Shown here piece after piece: positions 7,801 through 15,897 of a DNA stretch of 53,341 nt. The stretch lies in the NCBI GenBank assembly GCA_029570375.1, contig JAKPXB010000037.1:1-53341 (forward strand). Reading direction: 5' to 3'. A program made the position numbers and the translations under genes. The notes under the pieces were generated by a model, which saw nothing but the letters and a program-made list of their open reading frames with translations, was not told the DNA's origin and did not search any database. Origin of the DNA: Bacillota bacterium. Lineage in GTDB: Bacteria; Bacillota; Clostridia; Saccharofermentanales; DTU023. Each line of letters starts with the position of its first letter. Within the stretch, counting starts at the first letter, position 1.

Positions 7801-7814
7801 TGAATCAAATCGTT

Positions 7815-7898
7815 CAACGACACCTCAACAAGCAAGCGTGACTCTTACTTCCGCAAAGCTATGATTATATCTGCAATGAACCTCAACGACACCTCAAC
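7815..7898. repeat. 15-bp direct repeats
   Basis: CAACGACACCTCAAC occurs at 7815-7829 and again at 7884-7898. A partial third unit begins at 7896. They lie between the tRNA-Ser promoter and the aldehyde dehydrogenase end and could be a recombination scar. No function is evident. Confidence 0.6.
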
Positions 7899-7935
7899 GA
7901 CATTTCGTGTGATCCCAGGCGGCGGGGGCGCATCA

Positions 7936-9312
7936 TCAGAGCAGGCGCCGGATCAGCTTCCTCTTCTTTTCTGTAAAGGGGTGGTAACGAAGCCAGATAT
8001 CGAAGTACCACGATTTCCGGAGAACTGTCTTGAAATGGCTGAACGTCCTGAAGCTGTCCTTCCCGTGGTAGCCGCCCATGCCGCTGTTCCCGACGCCGCC
8101 GAACGGCGCATACGGCGACACGATATGCAGGAGACAGTCGTTGACGCACCCGCCTCCGAAGGCGACCTCGTCGATGACGCGCCGCGCGCGCTCTTTGTTC
8201 TTTGTGAAAAAATAGAGGGCGAGGGGTTTGGGAGCTGCCTTGATTTCCCGGATGACCGCTTCCAGATCGTCGTAGACGAGAACGGGAAGAATCGGCCCGA
8301 ACAGCTCCTCCCCGAGCACGGGCGCGTCTCTGTCGGGGTTCAGAACGACCGTGGGCTCAATCTGGAGCCGCTCCTCGTCGCCGCAGCCCCCCGCGACAAC
8401 CGGCTGCCCCTCCAAAAGACGCATGAGCCGGTCGTAATGCTTGCGGTTGACGATGCGCGGGAAGTCGCGCTGATAATGTTCATCCGAAGAGAACGTCTCT
8501 TTAAACTCCTTCACAAGCGCGGCGACAAACGCGTCCGCGACAGACCGGTGGACAAAGACGTGATTCGGAGCGATGCACGTCTGGCCGGCGTTGATCAGCT
8601 TCCCGAAAGTCAGCCGTTTCGCCGTCTTCGCGATATCGGCGCTCTCATCGACGATGACGGGCGATCGGCCGCCGAGCTCAAGCGTGACGGGCGTGAGGTG
8701 CTTCGCGGCTTTCTCCATCACCAGCCTGCCGACGACAGGATTGCCGGTAAAAAAAGTGTAATCGAACGGCAGATCGAGAAGCGCCTGATTCTCCGCGCGG
8801 CCGCCTTCAATCGTAAAGGCCGCGCCCTCGGGCACGCTCTCCCGGATAATCGCCGCCATGACGGACGATGTGCGGGGGCTGTACGCGGATGGTTTCACAA
8901 GGCAGACATTGCCGGCCGCGAGCGCTCCCGCCAGCGGGCTGAGCGTCAGCAGGACGGGGTAATTCCACGGTGACATGATCAGGCAGACGCCGTACGGTTC
9001 GGGATGAATGCGGACGAGCGACGGCAGCTGCCCCATGGACGCGGGCACCCGCTTTGGCCGCATCCATCTCTTCAAATGCTTCAGAAGGTATCTGATCTCG
9101 GCGTGCACGAGACTCACTTCGGTCAGATACGCTTCGTACTCACTCTTGTTGAGGTCCTCCTTCAGCGCCTGGTAAAGCTCCGTTTCGTGGCGCCGGAGAC
9201 TCTCACCGAGAGCGGCGAGACAAGACCGTCGGTAAGCGTATGAGCGCGTCCTGTTCGTCTCAAAAAATGCTTTCGCCTGTTCGTAGATACCGGAAATTTC
9301 TTCGTGATTCAT
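7936..9312 (-). CDS. Aldehyde dehydrogenase, class 3 type
   Basis: A 458-residue NAD(P)-dependent aldehyde dehydrogenase. The landmarks are SPWNYP (114-119, with the oxyanion-hole Asn117), the general-base Glu212 in LELGG and the catalytic Cys246 in NAGQTCIAPN. The C-terminus is hydrophobic/basic, as in the fatty-aldehyde (ALDH3) subgroup. I start at ATG 9312, which has GAGAGGAG about ten bases upstream. The frame is open to 9459, but those 49 extra residues do not resemble the family. It is divergent from an iron alcohol dehydrogenase across a 414-base gap. The pair could interconvert alcohol, aldehyde and acid of medium or long chain. The real substrate is unknown. Confidence 0.93.
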   Translation of the reverse strand: MNHEEISGIYEQAKAFFETNRTRSYAYRRSCLAALGESLRRHETELYQALKEDLNKSEYEAYLTEVSLVHAEIRYLLKHLKRWMRPKRVPASMGQLPSLVRIHPEPYGVCLIMSPWNYPVLLTLSPLAGALAAGNVCLVKPSAYSPRTSSVMAAIIRESVPEGAAFTIEGGRAENQALLDLPFDYTFFTGNPVVGRLVMEKAAKHLTPVTLELGGRSPVIVDESADIAKTAKRLTFGKLINAGQTCIAPNHVFVHRSVADAFVAALVKEFKETFSSDEHYQRDFPRIVNRKHYDRLMRLLEGQPVVAGGCGDEERLQIEPTVVLNPDRDAPVLGEELFGPILPVLVYDDLEAVIREIKAAPKPLALYFFTKNKERARRVIDEVAFGGGCVNDCLLHIVSPYAPFGGVGNSGMGGYHGKDSFRTFSHFKTVLRKSWYFDIWLRYHPFTEKKRKLIRRLL

Positions 9313-9726
9313 ATCGCCATGACTCCTCTCGCTAAAAAACGCGCGTGCGGTCGCTTCCCCAGAATTAAACAACTGAAATGGTTTCGATTTAAATAGTAAC
9401 ACACCTCGGCTCCTGTTCTGTTGTTCCCACACTGCAAGTTTAGAAAAAAGCGTGAACACGCAAAAAACGAAAAATATTTGCCCGCGCCTTCTGTTACGCT
9501 CTATCGCGATGAAAACAGATGTATCCGTGTTCCACGGTTGTCGCAGACGTCTCTCAATACAGAATGACGCCGGTTGTTATACACTGTTATCATGTAAGCG
9601 TTTTCTCGGAAGCGCTTCATAAATAGCTGTTCCGCTCTGAAAAATCCTTTAAGGTGCACCGGAACGCGAAAGGTCGTATACACGGTTTCTTTGACAGCAA
9701 CGCGATACAAAGAGAGGAGAACAACG
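9313..9726. other. Divergent intergenic region with small palindrome
   Basis: These 414 bases separate the divergent dehydrogenase genes. GCGTGAACACGC (9450-9461) is a near-perfect dyad flanked on both sides by A-runs and may bind a regulator. I could not assign -35/-10 pairs with confidence for either gene. Confidence 0.35.
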
Positions 9727-10944
9727 ATGAATCCGATAAAAAAAGCATGGTACAGAACATTTCAGTGTGTCTTCAGCGCGGCGCAGACCGCCATTCCGCA
9801 GAGGAGTCCCGCGCTCCTACGGGGAGCGGGTGCGGTGAAAGAGCTGCCCGCTTTCATTCTGTCCAAAGGAATCCACAAGGTCCTTCTGGTCACGGGGAAG
9901 ACGACACCGAAGCTGGGGTTGACGGATTCGCTCTTTGAAGCGGCGAAGCGCGACGGACTGGCTGTTGTTCCCTTTCACGGCGCGGTCGTCGATCCGCCGT
10001 TTGACTGTATCGAAGAAGCCGTCCGCGCCTATACGGACAACCATTGCGAAGGAATCATCGCGTTCGGCGGCGGATCGGCCATGGACGCCGCGAAAGCGGC
10101 GGCGGCCCGTATCGCGCGCCCGCATAAGACACTCGGGCAGCTCGGCGGAACACTGAAAGTGCGAAAGCGCATCCCGCCTTTCTTTGCCGTCCCGACGACA
10201 GCGGGCACCGGTTCCGAGGCGACGGTCGCCGCCGTCGTCAAAGACCCAGTAACGCACCGGAAATTCGCGATACAGGATCCCTCGCTGCTCCCGAAGTACG
10301 CGGTGCTCGATCCGGAACTGACAGTCGCGCTGCCTCCGTCGACAACCGCGGCGACGGGGATGGACGCGCTGACGCATGCCGTCGAAGCGTACACGAATCT
10401 CTTCGCGCCCCGTTACACGCGGCAGCTCGCGGAAGAAGCGGTCGCCCTGATCTTCCGCTATTTGAAAAGAGCCTACGCGGACGGAAAAGACCTTGAAGCG
10501 CGCGAGCAGATGCTGTACGCGTCCTTCCTCGCCGGAAGGGCTTTCAGTCGCGCCTGCGTCGGCAACGTTCACGCCATCGCGCATACGGTGGGCGGTCTCT
10601 ACGGCACGCCGCACGGACTCGCAAACGCGGTCATCCTGCCTTTTGTTCTGGAAGCCTACGGCTCGCGCGTCAAGGCGAAGCTCGCCCGACTCGCCGATCT
10701 TGCCGGCGTCGACGGATCCGGCTGCGACGAAAAGGCCCGCCGCTTCATCGAAAAAATCCGCTCGCTCAATCAAGAGATGGGCATCGAAGGGCCGTTTGAC
10801 TTTATCCGCGACGAGGATATCCCGCAGATGATCCGCTGGGCCATGAAAGAAGCGAACCCCCTCTACCCCGTCCCCGTCATTTTCGACGAACCGCTCATGC
10901 GGCAGGTCATTGAACGCGTCCGCACGGCGGGAAACTCCCTGTAA
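9727..10944 (+). CDS. Iron-containing alcohol dehydrogenase
   Basis: A 405-residue group III (Fe-dependent) alcohol dehydrogenase. The NAD(P) binding turn is FGGGSAMD (113-120). The metal ligands fit Asp213 and His217 (GMDALTHAVEAY), His282 (VHAIAH) and His296 (GTPHGL), with the spacing of the FucO family. ATG 9727 is chosen because GAGAGGAG lies eight bases upstream. The frame extends to 9691 without support. It is divergent from the class 3 aldehyde dehydrogenase, so the two may oxidise an alcohol to the acid or run in the reductive direction during fermentation. Substrate preference cannot be told from the sequence. Confidence 0.95.
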   Translation: MNPIKKAWYRTFQCVFSAAQTAIPQRSPALLRGAGAVKELPAFILSKGIHKVLLVTGKTTPKLGLTDSLFEAAKRDGLAVVPFHGAVVDPPFDCIEEAVRAYTDNHCEGIIAFGGGSAMDAAKAAAARIARPHKTLGQLGGTLKVRKRIPPFFAVPTTAGTGSEATVAAVVKDPVTHRKFAIQDPSLLPKYAVLDPELTVALPPSTTAATGMDALTHAVEAYTNLFAPRYTRQLAEEAVALIFRYLKRAYADGKDLEAREQMLYASFLAGRAFSRACVGNVHAIAHTVGGLYGTPHGLANAVILPFVLEAYGSRVKAKLARLADLAGVDGSGCDEKARRFIEKIRSLNQEMGIEGPFDFIRDEDIPQMIRWAMKEANPLYPVPVIFDEPLMRQVIERVRTAGNSL

Positions 10945-10947
10945 ACA

Positions 10948-11832
10948 TTACCGGAGATTGACTTTCGCGAGCTGTCTTTTCGTGAAGAAGTAACTGAACA
11001 CGATGAAAGCGAGACCAATGACAATCGAGCCGAGACCGAAGTCCACGTATCCGCCCCCGAGTGTCATCAGTTCATCAAACGTCATCTGCTGATTTTTAAA
11101 TCCCATCTCCAGCAGCTGACGCAGCGCGAACCCGACGACGATTTTCAGACGGATGCCGTCGCCCGCGACGGCGATCCGCAGACTGAGCGGAATCAGAAGG
11201 AAGCTTACCACGCCCGCCACCTGGTTGATGAGAGTGACCAGGAGATAAACGATGAACGGGCCGCCCATACCCATCCGGGAAAAAAGGCGTCCCATGCCGG
11301 CCGTAATGCACAAGCTGTATAGCGCGAAGGTGCTGAGGAAGATCACGAGCCACACTCCCAGCAGGAACAGCGCCGCGGCAAAGGAACTTATATTCAGATA
11401 CGCGAGAATTGATTCAACCCCTCTGAAGAAGACAAGAATCTTCCCGAACACGTCGCCTCTCGCAATCCCTTTCGTCATCATCAGGACGGCGACGCCGGCG
11501 AGCGCCATCAGTGTCGCGGCTGCGTACATGATGGAGCCGCTGATCAGTTTCCCATGATAACGCTGAGAAGCCGTGACCGGCAGCGTATGCGTCAGATACC
11601 CCTGATGCGAGTAGAGGTGCCGGTAATAGCGGACGATCCCCAGGACGAGAACCGCCGGAATCAAAAGCGCCGTCCCGATCAACGCGAGCACATAGGCAAC
11701 CACACCGACCACCGGCAGATTAAACCCTCTAAGCAAAAGAGCGCTCAACAGCAGCAGACCGTAGATCGGCGCAATCCACTGGAGCTGCCTGGCAAAGGCG
11801 CGCATATCGAGCGCGATCAGTTTACGAAGCAT
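10948..11832 (-). CDS. ABC transporter permease of a GntR-controlled operon
   Basis: A 294-residue integral membrane protein with about six to eight hydrophobic segments. It has no recognised substrate motif but the layout of ABC-2-like permeases. Its start overlaps the end of the ATPase gene by 11 bases, so the two are translationally coupled and very likely form one transporter. The N-terminus is short and cytosolic (MLRKLIALDMRAFARQL), the usual coupling interface. With the YtrA-like GntR gene first in the operon, this resembles the Ytr/Bcr-type exporters of Firmicutes that respond to cell-wall-active compounds. The compound is unknown here. Confidence 0.8.
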   Translation of the reverse strand: MLRKLIALDMRAFARQLQWIAPIYGLLLLSALLLRGFNLPVVGVVAYVLALIGTALLIPAVLVLGIVRYYRHLYSHQGYLTHTLPVTASQRYHGKLISGSIMYAAATLMALAGVAVLMMTKGIARGDVFGKILVFFRGVESILAYLNISSFAAALFLLGVWLVIFLSTFALYSLCITAGMGRLFSRMGMGGPFIVYLLVTLINQVAGVVSFLLIPLSLRIAVAGDGIRLKIVVGFALRQLLEMGFKNQQMTFDELMTLGGGYVDFGLGSIVIGLAFIVFSYFFTKRQLAKVNLR

Positions 11833-12541
11833 GTACGCCTCCTTTCGCGGGCGCGTAGAGCCGCCGGAAGTATTCGTCCACGCTTCTGCCCTCTTCCGCC
11901 CTCAGGTCTTCGACATAGCGATCCAGACGGACATATCCATCATCCAGAAAAACCACGCGGTCAAACAGCATCTCCACATCGCTGATCAGATGTGTGCTCA
12001 GCAGGAGCGAACTGCCCGGGTTGTAATTCTGCAAAATCCCATCGAGAATGGACTGCCGGGCGGCAGGGTCGATGCCGCTCATCGGTTCGTCGAGGATATA
12101 CAGCGGCACATGCCGGCTCATCACAAGCGCGAGGTGCGCTTTCTCCTGCATCCCTTTGGACATCGTCTTGAGCGGCTGACGGCTGTCCAGCTGGAATTCC
12201 CCGAGCATCCGTTCCGCTTTGGCCCGATCGAAATCGGCATAAAAATCTCCGAAGATCCGAAACGCCTCCTCCATCGCCATCCACTCCCCGAGATAGGTAT
12301 TCTCCGGGAGATAGGAAATCAGATGATGCGCTTCCCGCGGCACCCGTCCCTGAATCAGGACAGAACCGCTGTCCGGCTGCAGCAGCCCCATGACGAGCTT
12401 GATCAGCGTTGTCTTGCCGCAGCCGTTCGGCCCCAAAAGGCCGACGATCTCCCCCTCCTTCAGCGCAAAACTGATATTCTCCACACCGCGTCTGGGACCG
12501 TAACGGCGCGTCAGTTCCTGTATTTCCAGTAATTTACTCAT
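11822..12541 (-). CDS. ABC transporter ATPase
   Basis: A 239-residue ATP-binding subunit. The Walker A motif is GPNGCGKTT near residue 40. The signature is divergent (MSKGMQEK instead of LSGGQ), as in YtrB/YxlF-type ATPases. The Walker B is LYILDEPMSG, followed by a switch His in LSTHL. It overlaps the GntR gene end by 8 bases and the permease start by 11, so the three genes form a tight operon. It should energise the neighbouring permease, probably for export. Confidence 0.92.
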   Translation of the reverse strand: MSKLLEIQELTRRYGPRRGVENISFALKEGEIVGLLGPNGCGKTTLIKLVMGLLQPDSGSVLIQGRVPREAHHLISYLPENTYLGEWMAMEEAFRIFGDFYADFDRAKAERMLGEFQLDSRQPLKTMSKGMQEKAHLALVMSRHVPLYILDEPMSGIDPAARQSILDGILQNYNPGSSLLLSTHLISDVEMLFDRVVFLDDGYVRLDRYVEDLRAEEGRSVDEYFRRLYAPAKGGVHAS

Positions 12542-12899
12542 CGATCCACCCTTTCCGAATCATGTCAATCGTCTCATCACAGCTCATCCCGAGGGCTTTC
12601 TGCCGCCCGATAAATTCCCGGATCGCTTCCTTCGATTGTTCCGCGCGGAGCGCACGGATCATCTCGTCGGACGCGACGACAAAGCGGCCGGATGTGCGTT
12701 CGCTCCGCGTCAGCTCAAGACGGTCCATCTCGGCGAACGCCCGCTGAACCGTATTGGGGTTAACACCGTAAATCATCGCAACTTCCCGAACCGCAGGCAT
12801 CTGATCGCCCCGCGCGCGCTCCCCCCGCAGGATCTGCCCTATGAAGATTTCCATGATCTGCAGATAAATCGGCACATCATATGAAAAAGCATGATTCAC
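12534..12899 (-). CDS. GntR family regulator, YtrA type
   Basis: A 121-residue regulator with an N-terminal winged helix (VPIYLQIMEIFIGQILRGE, then VREVAMIYGVNPNTVQRAF) and only a short helical C-terminal part, typical of the YtrA subfamily. I place the start at GTG 12899. AAGGAG (12906-12911) lies six bases before it, whereas the ATG at 12917 has no ribosome binding site and would fall within ten bases of the predicted transcript start. It is the first gene of the operon with the ATPase and permease. The palindrome over its promoter (12919-12950) implies autorepression. Confidence 0.9.
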   Translation of the reverse strand: MNHAFSYDVPIYLQIMEIFIGQILRGERARGDQMPAVREVAMIYGVNPNTVQRAFAEMDRLELTRSERTSGRFVVASDEMIRALRAEQSKEAIREFIGRQKALGMSCDETIDMIRKGWIDE

Positions 12900-12918
12900 A
12901 GAAGACTCCTTGTTCATG

Positions 12919-12962
12919 TATGATTGTACTAATACTTTAATACAATCATACAGAATAGTCAA
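12919..12962 (-). promoter_or_regulatory. Promoter and operator of the GntR-ABC operon
   Basis: On the minus strand TTGACT (12957-12962) and TAAAGT (12934-12939) are separated by 17 bases. Overlapping them is an inverted repeat, TATGATTGTA (12919-12928) with TACAATCATA (12941-12950). A dimeric GntR repressor bound there would block polymerase. Confidence 0.7.
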
Positions 12963-13190
12963 TACACTTTTCCTTAAAAAATGAAAGTTAATCCGCTTTT
13001 CCATCGGAAAGACCGCCCGCAATAAAGGAAGAAAAAGCGATTCATACTGCCACGAACGCCGCAGCCAAAGCGGGGGGCAAAAAGTAACGAGACACCTGCT
13101 GGTCTTTCCTCTCTTCTGAAGCCAGGCGTCCAGCAATGGCCAGAATTTGCACTTTTGCAGAAATTGAGACGATTATTTCCTGAAAAAGCA

Positions 13191-13220
13191 ACAGACCCGA
13201 GGCACCACTCTCGGGTCTGT
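13191..13220 (-). terminator. Strong hairpin before the orphan leader transcript
   Basis: ACAGACCCGAG (13191-13201) pairs perfectly with CTCGGGTCTGT (13210-13220) around an 8-base loop. On the minus strand the stem is followed by TGCTTTTTC, so it could end leftward transcription. On the + strand it has no T-run and could form the 5' structure of the short transcript at 13243. Confidence 0.5.
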
Positions 13221-13242
13221 CAATCAATTGGAGGAGAAAAGT

Positions 13243-13287
13243 ATGAAAATCAGGTTATCAACCTTTCTGACAACATCTGTATCTTAA
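13243..13287 (+). CDS. Putative 14-residue leader peptide
   Basis: MKIRLSTFLTTSVS, preceded by GGAGGAGAAAAGT, one of the strongest ribosome binding sites in the window. Its codons run through the left arms of two nested stems and the TAA lies in the inner loop. No gene follows on this strand: the next gene (13401-14123) is antisense and a terminator intervenes. This makes it an orphan leader or a tiny gene in its own right. Confidence 0.4.
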   Translation: MKIRLSTFLTTSVS

Positions 13288-13310
13288 TCGATACAGATGT
13301 CGAACCTGAT
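13249..13310 (+). ncRNA. Nested stem-loop over the leader peptide
   Basis: The inner stem CATCTGTATC (13274-13283) / GATACAGATG (13290-13299) is perfect over ten pairs with a six-base loop. The outer stem ATCAGGTT (13249-13256) / AACCTGAT (13303-13310) encloses it. A ribosome translating the peptide would melt both stems, the layout of an attenuator, but no regulated gene lies downstream. Confidence 0.45.
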
Positions 13311-13340
13311 AATCATTTGTGAATAAACAAAGAACAATTG

Positions 13341-13378
13341 AAAAAAGAACGCCCCTCGCGCGGACGAAAGGGGCTTTT
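13341..13378. terminator. Bidirectional terminator
   Basis: GCCCCT (13351-13356) pairs with AGGGGC (13369-13374). TTTT follows on the + strand, and GTTCTTTTTT follows on the minus strand. It can end both the short rightward transcript and the zinc-ribbon gene. Confidence 0.75.
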
Positions 13379-13400
13379 GCAATCATATTGTCATATTCTT

Positions 13401-14123
13401 CTATTTTAATTTCGTAATAGCTGTTGTCAGGAGCGCTGCCTCGTCGGCGGGCTGCTTAATCAGATATCCGCCATCCGGGGTGGCAATTCTGAGCGTGACA
13501 GGCTTTCTTGTCTTCGCGAATGTCATATCCTCTATTCCCAGCGCTTTCGCGCGGACATCGCAGTATTTATGGAACAACCCGACACTCTCTTCCAGGGTCA
13601 GATCTTTGCTGAGCACAACAGAAGCACTCGTACTTCCCATATTCTGAATGACAAGATCGTTCTCCTTGTTGATCTCCACGGGCAGCTCCGCCGCGAAAAG
13701 ATCCGCGATCTCCTTTTGCTGCTTCCCGCGCTTGTTGATGGTCGGGAAAGCGATCGCCGCGAAAATACCGATAAGAGCGGCCGTGATGCCGATCATGAGG
13801 AAAATTGTCTTGACCGGAATCTTGAGGGACGGCACTTTCTTCTCAGGGAGGACATACTCATCAGCCACTTCCTTCTTCGCGCCGGATTTCTTCTCGAAGA
13901 CAGGCATGGGCCCGTGCTGCATTTGAACCGGCGTCAGAGAAGGCCCCTCATACTTCGGTTGAGGTTCATTCGGGAATGTGAATTCTTCCGGATTGGTTGA
14001 CGCCCGGAAAGCATCTTCGTTCTTGAACACGCAGTCACAGAAAAAGCAGTGCCCCTCCGGCATATTCGGATCCAGAAAAAGAATTGACCCGCAGTTGACA
14101 CAGCGTCCTTCTTGTAATGCCAT
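13401..14123 (-). CDS. Zinc-ribbon membrane protein of unknown function
   Basis: A 240-residue protein starting at ATG 14123 (GTGGAGAT about eight bases upstream). The N-terminus holds a zinc ribbon with two CxxC pairs (CVNCGS and CFFCDC), followed by a charged, proline-rich linker. One transmembrane helix (FLMIGITAALIGIFAAIAF) comes next, then an extracytoplasmic alpha/beta domain of about 110 residues. Such zinc-ribbon/TM proteins are common in clostridia and mostly unnamed. It is a single-gene unit with the terminator at 13341-13378. A sensory or envelope role is possible but unsupported. Confidence 0.8.
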   Translation of the reverse strand: MALQEGRCVNCGSILFLDPNMPEGHCFFCDCVFKNEDAFRASTNPEEFTFPNEPQPKYEGPSLTPVQMQHGPMPVFEKKSGAKKEVADEYVLPEKKVPSLKIPVKTIFLMIGITAALIGIFAAIAFPTINKRGKQQKEIADLFAAELPVEINKENDLVIQNMGSTSASVVLSKDLTLEESVGLFHKYCDVRAKALGIEDMTFAKTRKPVTLRIATPDGGYLIKQPADEAALLTTAITKLK

Positions 14124-14505
14124 TGTTAAATCTCCACTCTTTATCATTCATGCCGGACTTCCAGTCATCAAGCTGACCCGGATCTGGCAAAAGCCCGGCT
14201 GTCTTTACCATCAGCCATGCGGATTGTTTCCGGCCGCCCGGCTCCATCCGACAGAGTTACATCAGCATCTTACCACAGAGAAGGAGATGAAACACAAATA
14301 AATATTACATGCCGCCACATTTCCGACCATGAACTGTGGCCGGACGGTACCGTCCATAGCAACGGGCGCTCCCCGGATCACCGCTGTATGGACACCTTAC
14401 ATAGTGCGTCATCATTCGGGGGGAAGTAAACAAACGGCAGCCGCAGGCGTGGTAAGATTAGGGGCAGGTAACGATGCGCCGCAAAAACCGGGAGAAGTGC
14501 GTAAC
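14124..14505. other. Intergenic region without recognised features
   Basis: These 382 bases lie between the divergent zinc-ribbon gene and tadA. I see a short palindrome (GGACGGTACCGTCC near 14342-14355), and no tRNA, riboswitch or convincing small gene. Confidence 0.4.
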
Positions 14506-14976
14506 ATGTCACAGGACGAACAGCTGTTTTTTATGAACGAAGCGCTCAAGCTCGCTGAAAAGGCGGCGGAACTGGGAGAAGCGCCGGCAGGAGCCGTCAT
14601 CGTCTATAACGGTGAGATCATCGCACGCGGGTACAACACGCGCGAGAAAGATCAGGTCGCGACAGGACACGCGGAAATCATGGCTATCCGTGAAGCGTCA
14701 AAGGTACTCGGTTCATGGAGGCTCATCGACTGCGATCTCTATGTCACACTGGAACCATGTCTGATGTGTGCCGGCGCGATCATTCAAGCCCGCCTGAAGC
14801 GCGTTTTTTTCGGCGCGTTTGACCCTAAATCGGGCATGGCGGGATCTGTCGCGAATGTATTTCTGCTCCCCGCGAACCACCACGTAGAAGTGACGGGGGG
14901 CATTCTGGAGGAGCCCTGCGGCGATATCCTCCGCTCTTTCTTCAGCGAGAGACGAAAAAAGACCACGCCTGAATAA
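14506..14976 (+). CDS. tadA: tRNA-specific adenosine deaminase TadA
   Basis: A 156-residue deaminase that converts A34 to inosine in the tRNA-Arg(ACG) wobble position. The zinc site is complete: His55 and catalytic Glu57 in GHAEIMAI, Cys85 and Cys88 in EPCLMC. The ATG at 14506 follows GGGAGAA. The upstream open frame to 14329 is not conserved-looking. Length and motifs match bacterial TadA (about 150-170 residues). It stands beside an acyltransferase gene on the same strand, 165 bases apart, with separate transcription likely. A guanine or cytosine deaminase is a less likely alternative. Confidence 0.93.
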   Translation: MSQDEQLFFMNEALKLAEKAAELGEAPAGAVIVYNGEIIARGYNTREKDQVATGHAEIMAIREASKVLGSWRLIDCDLYVTLEPCLMCAGAIIQARLKRVFFGAFDPKSGMAGSVANVFLLPANHHVEVTGGILEEPCGDILRSFFSERRKKTTPE

Positions 14977-15140
14977 AACATCCGGATTCATAGTCTATTC
15001 AAATGGATATGATACAATCATTATCGTTTGCAGGTCACCACACCTGGAAGAGGCATTCACTTGTTTCCGGACCACCTGTTCGAAAAAGTGAATGGCTGCT
15101 TCGAAAAACAAGTTGAGACAATGAGGCAGTAAATCAACTG

Positions 15141-15863
15141 ATGTGCAAGTGGAATAAAAAACCGACTGAAATACAAAAAAGAGGGTGGCAGGGTCATCTT
15201 CTTTTCCTTATTGGCATGATGCTGAGCCGGATGCTCCTGCGCCTTCGCTACATCGGTCAATCCAACATCCCCACGGGAGAGAAGCCCTATCTGGTAGTCG
15301 CTAACCACCAGACAATGTTTGACGGCCTTTGGATTATGGGAGGTATCCCCCAAACACAGCTCAAACGTTTCTCCTGCCTCGCGGGATCTGATCTTGAGAA
15401 GAATTTCGGACTCACCGGGCGCGTCATGTTCCGCGTCGGGAAAGCCATCCCGATCGATCGCGAAGGGAACCCGATCCGCGGCCTGATACTCGCGCGCCGC
15501 GCACTTCAAAAAGGCAGCATCGTCATGATCCATCCGGAGGGAACGAGAACGTATGACGGGAAAATCGGTGAAATAAAGAACGGCGCGGCTTATCTCGCAA
15601 AAAAAACAGGTGTCCCCGTTATTCCTGTCTATATCGACGGCGGTTATGAGGCCTTCTCGCGCTATATGCCCGTTCCGCGCCCGATCGACTGGAAACATCT
15701 GCGCCGGAAAAAACTCACCGTCGAGTACGGCCTTCCCATTTATCCATCTGACTATGATTCCGTCGATACCGTCATGGAAGCCATCAGCCGGGTTCTCTTA
15801 GAAAAAGAAGAAGAAGCCTTTAAAAATAAAGCGAACGCTTGCGAAAATCCGCGCCGGCCCTAA
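15141..15863 (+). CDS. plsC: 1-acyl-glycerol-3-phosphate acyltransferase
   Basis: A 240-residue PlsC-type acyltransferase that should form phosphatidic acid from lysophosphatidate. Motif I is NHQTMFD (His56, Asp61), and motif III is EGTR (133-136). A hydrophobic N-terminal segment (about 19-34) anchors it to the membrane, and the C-terminus is basic and lysine-rich. The ribosome binding site is weak, so the exact start is less certain. A few family members acylate other lipids, which cannot be excluded. It converges on hflX, with 34 bases between the genes. Confidence 0.9.
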   Translation: MCKWNKKPTEIQKRGWQGHLLFLIGMMLSRMLLRLRYIGQSNIPTGEKPYLVVANHQTMFDGLWIMGGIPQTQLKRFSCLAGSDLEKNFGLTGRVMFRVGKAIPIDREGNPIRGLILARRALQKGSIVMIHPEGTRTYDGKIGEIKNGAAYLAKKTGVPVIPVYIDGGYEAFSRYMPVPRPIDWKHLRRKKLTVEYGLPIYPSDYDSVDTVMEAISRVLLEKEEEAFKNKANACENPRRP

Positions 15864-15897
15864 ATCATCCGAACGACCGACCGTCAAAAACCCGCCG

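Noticed and set aside
8000-8973. A 370-codon + strand frame inside the aldehyde dehydrogenase gene
   Set aside because: Antisense shadow; the minus-strand gene has all catalytic motifs.
9450-9461. Terminator from GCGTGAACACGC with A/T runs
   Set aside because: The loop would have only two bases and the stem five pairs, and it lies between divergent genes.
9817-10773. A 318-codon minus-strand frame inside the alcohol dehydrogenase gene
   Set aside because: Antisense shadow with arginine-rich, irregular content.
14976-15140. SRP RNA gene next to tadA, a frequent neighbour in Firmicutes
   Set aside because: The conserved GGAAGCAG-type tetraloop region of 4.5S RNA could not be found.
15057-15698. 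A 213-codon minus-strand frame over plsC
   Set aside because: Antisense shadow; plsC carries NHxxxxD and EGTR.
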